Source of the DNA: Micropterix aruncella | Lineage: Eukaryota; Arthropoda; Insecta; Lepidoptera; Micropterigidae | Direction: 5' to 3' | Length of the DNA: 64,000 nucleotides | Assembly: GCA_944548615.1 (NCBI GenBank) | Contig: OX155962.1 | Location: 3,221,809-3,285,808, forward strand | Shown here: piece by piece, positions 22,001 to 34,504 of the stretch | Position numbering within the stretch: the stretch's first letter is position 1 | How the letters are laid out: each line of letters opens with the position of its first letter | Position numbers and translations under genes: made by a program | Notes under the pieces: generated by a model | Database searches by the model: none | What the model saw: the letters and a program-made list of their open reading frames with translations, nothing else | What the model was told of the DNA's origin: nothing

Positions 22001-25000
22001 TTGGGGGCATATTTCCTTTTTTTTCTTTTTTGCTTTATAAATAATCGGGTCTGGCTTGCAAGGCCATCAACCCGATGCGTTCTTTCACGCCGTCCACCGT
22101 CTCTCCGGCTGTCACAACTCTTTCGTTGTTGTCATCCTGATGATCAGGGGGTTTACAATAAATACAAACGGAGCTGCCATGGAATTCACCGACCGATAAA
22201 ACAAATTTCAATAACACGTAAAAGATAAATAATAAATAGGAATTGCAATAAATAGTAAAATAATCAAATTGAAATAAGTAATTATGGATGGAAAAAAGAA
22301 TGATAATAAATAGTCAAAAAATCAAATTGAATTGGTCAGAGGATTATCAAATTGAAATAGTCAATTATACATAAAATGTGCATGTTACTAGTTATAATAT
22401 AATTTTGAATGTATATAGGTATCTATTGTCATTTGGGTATTTATTAGGTGTTGCTACCAGTTCTACATTCTTGATTTTTTAGTTCGGTCACCTGACTATT
22501 CACCACGCTGATTCCGATACTGCAATAATATTTTTTCGGCCGCAATACATAAGCGAGATATAGGCATTTAATTAAGGCCTTAGAGAGCAAGCCATAGGAA
22601 TGAAACTCAGACGGCATTTTTTCGACCCTCGAAAATTTGTTTGTAGGGGGGTTAGTGCACCAATACTAATGTATGACGGTGGCCTATTCAATGTAGACGA
22701 TTTATTCCGCATATAATTGCATAAATACGGATATAGGCGGCCGTAAATCGCCACAGCTGAAAAACTGCCAATTGGCGGGAATGGCCATCCAGGGGTTAAG
22801 CGTCAAACACCTAAATTTTAGCAGGTTAGGGTTAGGTTTGGTTTTACTTGGTATATAAATTTAATTTTAAAATATTGTTTGTCCGGCACTATTTCCTATC
22901 AGATTTAGCATTAACCCCTCAAGCTTCAAACGGACCGATCGGACTCAAACATAAAAGCACAGTTGCGCCTCGTTTGGACCGATCAGACTCTAAAGTTAGT
23001 ATTCTTAAGTTCTAATATGCATCAATTCTAAAGTGCAACAACGGTCTGGGAGGAATTAATATTTTGGTCGGCCGCCATAATAAATCAAAAATTTCCATAA
23101 TTATACATAGTCTTTCAAAGACATGCGCTCGCGAAATCTCACGGCTCGAGGGGTTAAAATGATCAAATCTAGTAGTGGTATTTTTTTGATAACTGGAAAA
23201 GGTAGCAATACATAATAAATTCCGCCATTTGTAGTTAGGACCAGTTTTAATTAGGAAACATAGAGGGAGGTCGTGGCTCAGGGTGACACCCAAGGGCTCT
23301 AAAATCAATTAAATTGAAGTTTTTATTCAACGTAAATATATTGGTTACATATGCTTCGAGAGAAAATACATTAAGAGACAATACTAGTACATTATATAAA
23401 TATAAATAAATACAAAGAACTACCATGGAATTCACAGACCAGGGTCAGGCCCATCATAATATTCTTAATATACTTCTGCGATATGAACAGTGGACTCCGG
23501 ACTAACGACTGAATGTGGTAGGTTTAAACAGCTGTTTTGCCACATGTGACCTTTTCACCTTACCACTCATTCATCTTCGAAACATTAAAGTTTGAGATTG
23601 GAAATTGCAGTTTTAGATATTTTTTTCTAGGAAGTAGTATTGGTTAGGCCATTTTTAATTATACCGTGTCATATATATTTATTTCCTACCTACCCTCCCG
23701 ATCAGTGAGAAATTACGCGCCGGTCGAGACAGATGTACTCCTGTAAGAGTGTTCTTGTTTTATCGTGCTGTGATTTCGTAATTATCGCGTTCGTGAGCTG
23801 GCCAGCTAAAAATTTATCAAATGCTCGACATGTAATGCTGTAGAAAGAATATATATTAAAATTTGTTAGGACCTAAGGATTGAAGGTGTGTATATGCATT
23901 TTCTGTCTGGCATATGCATTTGCACAGACATATGCACAGTCTGGCATATGCATTTTCTACTTTGGTTGTATGTATTCTATATTAATGTCACGCTATATAT
24001 ATATGGAAAAATTATTTAAAGCAAATAAGTTAATAGTAAAAACACATTTTTAAAAACAAGTAGTTATTTATATGCTTTGCACCGAGCCAACCCTAGGTGC
24101 AGCAGCCATGTCATTTATTTATTTATTTATTAGTTTCAAATAGTATTCAAGGGCATTACAGATGAATCCAATTCGCCCTTGAATATTAAAGCTAGAGTGT
24201 AAGTCTAAAATTGTGCGTCTGTGGCTGTTGACTGTGGAAGAGTAGCTTCGTCGGGAGCCGATCCTGGGTGTAGAATCAGGTTATGATCACCATAAAAGAA
24301 TTGTCTTTGGATCTGAACTAACATGTAAAATTTCAACTTCATAGGATAAGAGGAAGTGGTTTCAATTCAACTTGCAAAATTTGACCTAAATAAACTAACA
24401 TACTAACAAACATTGCAAGGTAAATAAATGCTTGTAATAGGTAATTAAGAGTGCAAATTTATTAAGGGTTCATATGGTCACAAAAAGGACCACCAAGTAT
24501 ATTTGCTTTGTGAGTTTTTTAAAATCCGTAATCTCAAATGATGAAGTGGAGAGCGTCAATGTCAAGTTTTTGGCCCGGCCGAAAAATAATAGATCGGGGG
24601 TTGTTATGAGGGTTGGATTACTACAGGGCCGGTGATTTAAAACCCCAAAGACTCATTTTAAAATGCATAGACCTCGTCAAACGTCAGCCAATTGGCTGGA
24701 CGTTACTAATTGAAATGCGTTATATGTGGCAAGACAGCTGTTTAGGCAGCTGTCTGCTCACATGTGGCAAGACAGCTGTCCTAAACCTACCACAGCCGGT
24801 CGTTAGTCCGGAATCCACTGCTCACCCCCCAGAAGTGTAAAAAAAAAAAAATAGTATGATGGGCCCGACTCCGGTCGGTGAATTCCATGGCAGCTCCATT
24901 TATATTTTATTTATATTATGTGTCGCCATTGACCTTGGATTTGCTGGCATTCGCTGTCTGCTTGTTTTAAATATAAAAAACCAGTTGTTTGGAATTAACA

Positions 25001-28000
25001 TAATATATACAAGGAAGTTTATAAAAGCACTGTACATACATAATTGTTTTTTTCAGTGGTTTATCTATTGTTGAAAACAGAATTAAATATTAAAAAATGA
25101 CAAGCAAAATTTACATAAATAATGTCTGCTCTACCCCAGGCGCAAAAGCGTCAAAGACTGTAACAGACGAATAAAAGATTGCCAGGAAATCGAGGTTCTA
25201 CTGTATCTACTCAAAATAAACATTCTAAAAACAGTACAGAAAACAAAACAAAATCTTAATATTAAAAAAATTGATCAAAGGAAAACTTTGAAATAAATTT
25301 TCAAGACTTAAGTGTCCAAGACCAAAACCCAACTGTCCTGTCTGGATGCGTTGGTGACAGCTAGCTTAAAATACTGACTGGCCTTAGTCAAATCGACTGA
25401 CCCCTCGACTCTCTTCAGGTCCAAACACAATTTTGGGCTAGCTCTAAGACGGATGTCACACATTCAATCTGGCATCAGTTTAGTCCGTGACGTTTGTCAG
25501 ACTGACCGGAAACTGATCGTTTATCGCGTTGACTGATGGATTTTTAAGTCAGTCATGATCAAGGTCACGAACTGAACTAATGCCAAATTGAACGCGAATC
25601 CCCCTTCTAAAACTGCCATCTCTGCTCTACATTAACTCCAGAATAACCAAAACATCGATTCTGTCCTTACTCCAAATATCTGGAAATATCGAAGCAACGT
25701 AGTAAGTGGCTGTAGCGATTCAAACGATCTACAAACCGCATGGAATTCCACAAAAAGTTTCTTGTGAAATCAGCCAGAATGGCACTGGTCTATGGTTGTA
25801 AAACCGTAAGCGATGTGGATCTGAAGAAATCCCTCTTACGAGGAGTCTACGACAGCGACAAAATGGCTCATGCTATTGGCCTTCAATGCCAGAATGACTG
25901 GACAACACTTTGGGCTTTTGCATTTCTCCTCCAATGCACTGGAATATAATGTTGTATGACTGGACACCATAGATGCTGAAATTTAATTTAAATGCTTTCC
26001 AGCATACACTTCCAGACCCCAGTAACCTCGCTCGTTAGAGCTATTCAAAGGATAGTTCATGTCCCCATTGTAACAATACCCCTTGCACAGCTAGACATAT
26101 TCTAGATGGCTGCAAAGTGTACAAAGTCCTTGCTGATATTCGCGAGGTAATTAGCCTCTCAGTGGCATGTGCCAACGAGGGTCTGACAGTACCCTCCGAA
26201 CCCCCAATACAGTTTGTGCAGATAGCTCTAAAGGCAAAAACATTCCATTACAAAACCTATCTCAATAATTGAGAAAGCTTCAGATTGGATTCTGGAGGTC
26301 CATTCGGTTTCTAAGCAGTATCAACTCCCTGAATGTCTTGGATGCACTGCCCTCCGTCCAGATATAACTCTACTCTCTATCGCTGAAGATGGATCTTATT
26401 GTAGAATTAACTGTTCTATGGGTATCAAATATCCCAAAAGACAACAAGTACAAAGTAAATAAATACCATGATCTCGCAAATTCCGTCACCCGGAACAGCT
26501 TCGCGGTGGAAGTTGGTGCTCGTGGCCTGCCAGCTAAATCTCTCTTTCACCTCCTGGAAGTTGGTGCTCGTAGCTTGTCAGCCAGATCTTTGTCACATCT
26601 CTTTAAAGATCTTGGTCTCTCCAGGAAAATAATCAACTCCTTCCTAGAAAAAATATCCTAAACTTCAATTTCCAGCCTATATAAAAATATCTAAACTTCA
26701 ATTCACAGCCTTCAATTTTAATTAACAGCCAATCGTTAGTCCGGAGTCCACCGCTGACCCCCCAGAAGTATAATAATAATACTATGTTGGGCCCGATTCC
26801 GGTCTGTGAATTCCATGGCAGCTCCGTTTCTATCTATTCTACGTATTGCTCAGTCGAAATCAGGGCATTTAAATGCTGAGAGGTGTTATTAGTGTTAAGT
26901 AGTGTTTATATTATTTGGAGATTTATAACATATATTTTTTCTAGTGATGGGCGACTGAGCTTCAATGAGTTCCAAATGATATGCAGAGCTCTCTTTCGCA
27001 ATGACCGCGGCCACGTATACACTATGGAACAGGAGAAAGCGCACCACGTCTTTGAAGTGTTTGATAAAAACGGCGATGGATTTATAGACAAGGAAGAGTT
27101 TGTTTTCTGCTGGAACCATTGGATTAAAGTGGTGAGTACTCCAACCCCTCATTAATATCTCAGGGAAGGCACATTGACTGTAGCAGTATTTGACTAGACT
27201 TCTGAGGACCGACAGCGATAAAAAATGGATTCTGGCGGCTGATATTTGTAGCATTTCAAAGTACCAATTTCTTTTTGTTTTGAGGGATCTTTTAAATTAG
27301 CATTGTAATCGAATTCTGAAAGCTTCCATTAGTAAGAATTTCTCGGTTAAATCTATTGTACTTGGTTAACTACTTGATATAATGATTGAATGTATTTTCA
27401 TCGCTATCAATGGAAATATTGAATGTATTGTCAGCCATCGCTGTATAAGAATAAGAATAAGAAAAAATTATTTTCATAAACCCGATCTGGGTATAGAAAT
27501 TACATTACAAATTTTTTTTATATATATATATAACAAATTACGAAATTACAAAAAATAGTATTTCTACAAATGAAATTACATTTCAAATTATAAAAAAAGT
27601 GTATAAAAAGTTCTGCGATCTAAGCTAACAGTGTATAAAAAAAGTGTATAAAAGTTCTGCGATCTAAGCAAAGCATTCGACTGTATAAACATCAATACTC
27701 TAGACAAGCTAAACCATTATGGAATTAGAGGAGTGGCCAATTCACTCATCCAATCGTACCCACAAAACAGGCAGCAAGTGGTGGAGATTAAAATAATTGA
27801 TGGAATTGAGGAAAAGGCTGAGCAATCGAGTTGTGAAATAGTAAACATCGGTGTGCCTCAGGGCTCAACATTAGGACCTCTCCTCTTCAAACTCTATTGT
27901 AACGATTTAGCAACTAACATAACTTGTGCCAAGACTGTCCAACTTGCAGATGACACCACGTGCATTCTTGAAAGTGACTGTAGAACAAAAATGGAGGATC

Positions 28001-31000
28001 CAACAAGCGAAACACTTTTTGAAGTCAATGATTAGTTTAGAGTGAACCCGATGTCGCCAATTTAAGCAAAGCAGTGTTGATAAACTTCTCAAATAAAAAA
28101 GAAAAACAGTTAAATTACTCTATCGAGATTGCCAAGTCCACTAAATTTCCAGGAACTTACACCGACTAAAACATGTCACGGAAAACCCACATAGACCAGC
28201 CCAAACCAAAATTGTGTTAAGCCCGCTATGCGGTATCCAGATCGAGAAAGATATTGGACGAAAAGGAAATTGAGAGTGCATACCATTCTCCGGCCGAATC
28301 CCACTTGGGACATCGGATCCTATTGCGGGCAAATGCCACTGATATTAACCCTTCAGGCCTCGGCCCCTCAGCCGATTGACAAGCTGATGTCCCAAAAATT
28401 TTTAGTAAAAATTAGTAAAAAAATTGAATTATGACACTGTTTCACCAAAAACATTAATTACTTCCAAACCACTGTACCCATAATTAAAATAAAACATATT
28501 AACATAATAAAACATAATGAAATACAACAAATTAAATTAAAATAAAATTAAAACGGGCCCGTCACGCTGTATCAGTTTGTGGCCGATATCGGCCAATCGG
28601 GGCTTGAGGGGTTAAAGAGGTATTTATTTTACAAAAAAGAGCCGTGAGAGCAATACGCGGATTAAATAGGAGAGAATCTGACGCGATAATGAATACAACA
28701 ACGATGGCTGCCACCTAATTATGAGCAACACAAGTTACGCCAAAGCAGATATTAGACGGCAAAGTGGGATCCAGCAAAAAATCCAAATGGTTTCTTGCAA
28801 CAGTGGAATCAAATACAACAGTGGAATCAATTTTGTAAAATAGGAAAACCATATATATAAATAAATACAAACGGAGCTGCCATGGAATTCACCGACCGGA
28901 GTCGGGCCCATCATAATACTATTTTTTTTACACTTTTGGGGTGTGAGCAGTGGATTCCGGACTTACGAACCGGCTGTGGTAGGTTTAGGACAGCTGTTCT
29001 GCCACATGTGAGCGTTCACCTTACCACCCATTCACTCCCCCTTCGAAGCCATAGAATTTGAGATGCGCAAATCGCAGTTTTAGATATTTTTTCTAAGAAA
29101 GAGTTGATTATTTTTCTGGAAAGGCCAAGATCTTTAAAGAGGTGAAATAGAGATTTAGCTGGCAGGCCACGAGCGCCAACTTCCACCGCGTGAAGGTGAA
29201 CAGTGAAGCCGTTCCGGGTTACGGCATTTGCAAGATCATGGTATTTATTTAATTTGTACTCGTGGTCTTTTGGGATATTTGATTCCCATGGAACAGTTAA
29301 TTCTACAATAAGAGCCACCTTCCGAGATACAGAGTAAAGAGTTATATCTGGACGGAGGGCTGTGCATCCGAGACTTTCAGGGAATTTATACTGCATAGAG
29401 ACCGAATCAACCTCCAGAATCCAGGGTATCATAAATTTTGTCCGGAAGTTTCGGACAACATTTGTTGGCTGTTCTGCGATATGGCTACAATAATTGAGAG
29501 GACGTTTCGTCGCCGACGCGTGGGTTACCAATACCCACCCAACAAGGTCATTAGAATATTGGGACAGGTGCCAAATTGATGATGGCATGGCATTGAAGTT
29601 ATTTCAAATGGTAGAGTCAATATTGTACGTGCTCAAAGTTATGTCATAGGAAATATTTCAGATATTTGTGTGCCTGCTAAGAGGACATTCAAGTATTACG
29701 TAATGCAGTTTGGGGAGAAGGGGGGTCTTGTAAAACGCTACGATGCATTACAGGGGCGGGAGGGGGGTTTGAACAACGCATTACATAATTACAGTCAGTC
29801 AGCAAGATATCTCTGGTTTGATCAAAGAAATAAACGAAATTTTGATTTTTGACAAAATGGCAGCTCCAAGAAAAAAAAAACCGATTTTCAACCAATTTTT
29901 TTCCAAACCATTCGAAGTTTTAGTTAATTTTTTTTCAGCTTACATGGAGTCATCTATGCCAGGGCCATAAGATGAACCCTCTGCATCATCAGCAGCTTCT
30001 TATATTCCGAGTTGTTGTCTGCAAACCATTCTTCCCTCGCGAATATTCTCTCGGACGCACTAGAACTACTTTGATCGTTCTCGGCTGTTTTTGGATTAAA
30101 AACATTTTTTCTCTTTTTTGATCTTGGTTTTTTCAACTTGTCAGATGATTTTCGTTTCCTACTACAATTAAAAGGCATTTTGAAACGCAAAACTACGAAC
30201 AGAGAGTATGAACTGAACACACGACTTTACAACGTGGCAGAGATGTTTCAACTGACGAAATTCACTTGTTTGGTATAAGAAATGACTACATTTAGCTCTC
30301 TGGTATAATAAAATAGATGTATAAATAGAACTATGCGAATACAATGAAAAGGGTCTACTCATGTATTGCACGCCATAAAAACAGATGCTACTCTAGTCTT
30401 TACGCTGCCTACTTTGTAACGCTCCGAATGTCCTTACAAATATGCAGATATCTCCAAGAATATTTACCGGATCGATCTGAACATTTCAGAGAATATACTC
30501 AAATATATGTACATTCCGAAATATGTAATTTTTTTTTAAAATTTCTAACTGTGTATAACCCTTTAAATCGATATAGCATCTTGTTCTTGATTTTGAAACT
30601 TGGTTTAAAGTGATTTTCTATAATATTTAGTTTTAAATTACTTTTTATTATTTTAGATTGTACGCCCGATCAACGTGTTTTTAATAGTGGATGTACAAAA
30701 TGATTTCATTTCGGGCACTCTCAACATAAGCAACTGCACGGCTCAACAGAACGGACTAGAGGTGAGTTCCTGCCATATATCACCTTTTATTTTCTGATGT
30801 AGAATAGAATAGATATTTAGATTTTTTACCACAATATTAGGAGTTGCATGCAAAAAATTATCCCAAAAAAAGTAACCAGAAGGAAAGAATTTGCCAGAAT
30901 AGTTTGAGAGACTCAACCGATCGCATTTCTAGATCCTGTTTTTTTTTTAAAGAAATTACGTAAGAATTATTTGGAACACTATGCGTCACTGCTAACTAGG

Positions 31001-34000
31001 CAGTGCCTGTTCCAAGGAAGACACCAATTCTGGTAGACGCAGCAATGGATTGGAATGATCATGTTGATCTCCTTGCAAAAAGAATGCGGAAGCTCGTCTA
31101 GATATTTAGAGAACCTTTTTACGAATCTTTTTACCTATTTTTAAACGACAAGCGCAAGGCAGCATTTCTCAAATCCAAAGAGGAAGCCCGGTTCGACAAA
31201 AACCGTTTTAACTACAGCAAAACGGTTTTGTCTGCCGCCAAGGGAAAAATCCAAATCCCGGAAGAAATGGCCACGGAATACTTTTCGACCACGTATGAGG
31301 ACCCAATGCGGCTCCATAATTACAGCCCTCCGCCGGGCATTACACCTCCGCCCCTGCCTACGGTAGCTTTTGCTTCTCAACCTCCATCTCTAGATGAGAT
31401 TCTTAATCAAGTAAAGAGGATTCTTAATCAAAAAAAGCCGTCGGGCTCTACTCCGGGTCCCGATGGTATTCCCTATTTAGTATACAAAAAATGCCCCTGC
31501 CTTCTGCAATATTTAGGATCCATCTTCCGAAATATATGGAATAGCGGTGTAGTCCCACAGAATTTTGGCCGAGCGACAGTCATCTTAATTCCGAAGGTCC
31601 CAGTTTGCACCGGACCAAAGGACGCTCGGCCCATTGCTCTCACAGACACTGTGGCCAAAATCTTTTTTAGCATAGTCCACACGAGGATGAGCGAATTCAT
31701 GCACCGGAATGAGTACCTTGGAGTATCAGTTCAAAAAGCTCTCCTGGCTGCTGCCATCAAGGATGCGAGACAGCACGAACGCCAAATCAATGTATGCTGG
31801 CTCGACCTAGAGAATGCCTTTGGGTCAGTCCGACACAGTCTCCTCCACTTTGCACTCCGCTGGTACAACTTCCCACCAGTCGTGCGTGACATTGTAGCCT
31901 CCTACTACAACTGTCTGACTTTCCATGTTAAAACGCAAGAATGGACTACCCGCTCTATACCATATTCAATTGGACTATTTCAGGGCTGTTGCCTCTCCCC
32001 GACGATTTTTAATATAGTTTTTAATATACTGCTGGAAAGCCTGACCCAGTTTGACAGGAAGTGGGGCTACCGTTTTAAAACAGACGGCCAATACACCTCG
32101 TCGTGCCTCGCTTTTGCCGACGACCTAACTTTCATCACCAGAAGCCCCAAGCAGCTTTCCCTGCTATTACAGAAAGTGGAGCTTTTCTGCGACTGGTCAG
32201 GCTGTATAAAAGTGAAGCCCTCCAAATGTTTTTGCCTTGGACTCGCCCGCATGGGCACAACATTTACATCCTATGACCCCAAATTGGTCTATAAGGGCTC
32301 TAATATCTCCCTTATAGACCCAAACAATCATTTCAATTTCCTCGGCAGAAAAATCACCCATCAGGGAAAAGACGTCTCGGGCGATCATGTTATAGAGCAT
32401 TTCAAAAGTTGCCTGGCGAAAATAGATGCCTTGCTAATTTCTGGCCCTCGTAAGGCCTGGATCTATGACAATTATCTAACGTCACATTTGTCATGGCCCT
32501 TTCTTATTTACGATTTTACCAAAACCCAACTGTCCCGTCTAGATGCGCTGGTGACAGCTAGTTTAAAATCCTGGCTGTCCTTAGCCAAACCAGCTGACTT
32601 CTCGACTCTCTTCAGGTCCAAACAAAATTTTGGGCTAGCGCTTAAACTGCCCTCTCTGCTCTACGCCAACTCCAGAATAACCAAAAATTCGATTCTGTGC
32701 AATTCCAAAGATCCGGCAATATCGAAGCACGTAATAAGTGGCCGTAGTGATTCAAATGATCTACAAGCCCGCGTAGACTTCCACAAAAAGTTCCTTACTG
32801 GAATCAGCCAGAATGGCACTGGTCTGGGGTATGGCAGTACAACCACGAGCGACGTGGACTTGAAGAAGTCTCTTTTGCGGGGAGATTACGACAGCAAGAG
32901 TATGGCTCATGCTATTGGCCTTCAATGCCAGAATGATTGGACAACAATTGGGGACTTTTGCATTCCGCCTCCAATGCACTGGAAGGTAATGCTCTATGAC
33001 TGGACGCCAGAGATGCTGAAATTTTATTTGAATGCCTTTCAGCATACACTTCCAGACCCCAGTAACCTCGCTCGTTGGAGCTTTGCCGAGGATAGTTCTT
33101 GTCCCCTCTGTAGCAATACCCCTTGCACAGCTAGACACATTCTAGCTGGCTGCAAGGTGGCCTTAGATCAAGGACGGTACACTTACCGCCATGACAAAGT
33201 TCTCGCTGTTATTCGCGAGGTAATTAGTCTCTCAGTGGCTCGTGCCAACAAGGGTTTGACAGTATCCTCCAAACCCCCAATACAGTTTGTGCGGGATGGC
33301 TCTAAAGGCAAAAAACATTTAACTACAAAACCTTTCTCAATAATCGAGAAAGCTACAGATTGGATTCTGGAGGTTGATTCGGTCTCTAAGCAGTATAAAT
33401 TCCCTGAAAGTCTCGGATGCACAGCCCTCCGTCCAGATATAACTCTTTACTCTCTATCTCGGAAGGTGGCTCTTATTGTAGAATTAACTGTTCCATGGGA
33501 ATGAAATATCCCAAAAGACCACGAGTACAAATTAAATAAATACCATGATCTTGCAAATGCCGTAACCCGGAACGGCTTCACTGTTCACCTTCACGCGGTG
33601 GAAGTTGGCGCTCGTGGCCTGCCAGCTAAATCTCTATTTCACCTCTTTAAAGATCTTGGCCTTTCCAGAAAAATAATCAACTCTTTCTTAGAAAAATTAT
33701 CTAAAACTGCGATTTGCGCATCTCAAATTCTATGGCTTCGAAGGGGGAGTGAATGGGTGGTAAGGTGAACGCTCACATATGGCAAGACAGCTGTCCTAAA
33801 CCTACCACAGCCGGTTCGTAAGTCCGGAATCCACTGCTCACCCCCCAGAAGTGTAAAAAAAAATTGTATTATGATGGGCCCGACTCCGGTCGGTGAATTC
33901 CATGGCAGCTCCGTTTGTATTTATTATATACTAAAATTGGTATATAATTATAGGGATTCGTATCTGTGTATGTGTATTTTGTATCTTTGTATGTACTTTA

Positions 34001-34469
34001 TCTATTGTATGAATTAATTGAATTTCTATATTTTAAAATATGCTTGGTAAATATTTATTAATAATAATAATATTGTGTGAAATCGAAGATTATCGCAGTT
34101 GTTTGACATAATAAAGTCTACTCTGGACAACGGCGGTTGCAACATCGTAGAACAACGGCGGTTGCAACATCGTTTCTACGTGAACTAAAATAGGAATTTA
34201 GTTCAAACCAAACGAGACAGAGCAATACAATAGAACTGAACATGAAATAACCTATCGTCGATTTTTCCGCACCAAATGAGTTTGAACACATTTTGTTCAT
34301 TGTTAAATTTAGCTGCTTTATCCTCGGTGGGTACTGCTCTGTACATACTACTCTGTCTTGTTCACATGAAATAATATCGATTTTATTTCAAGAGAAACGC
34401 AATCGAACCCATTGTAACTTAATTTTTTGTCAAGCATTAAATAAATAAATATATAAATAAATAAATAGA

Positions 34470-34504
<35 letters not shown>

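Noticed and set aside
18716..22066. Calling the long ORF a true R2 rDNA element
   Set aside because: The domain order is R2-like, but the element sits in introns, not 28S rDNA, and has a TATTT-type tail. Only the R2 superclade is supported.
22040..22195. An HDV-like ribozyme at the 5' end of the R2-type element
   Set aside because: A strong hairpin exists, but I could not trace the nested double pseudoknot, so it is reported only as a structure.
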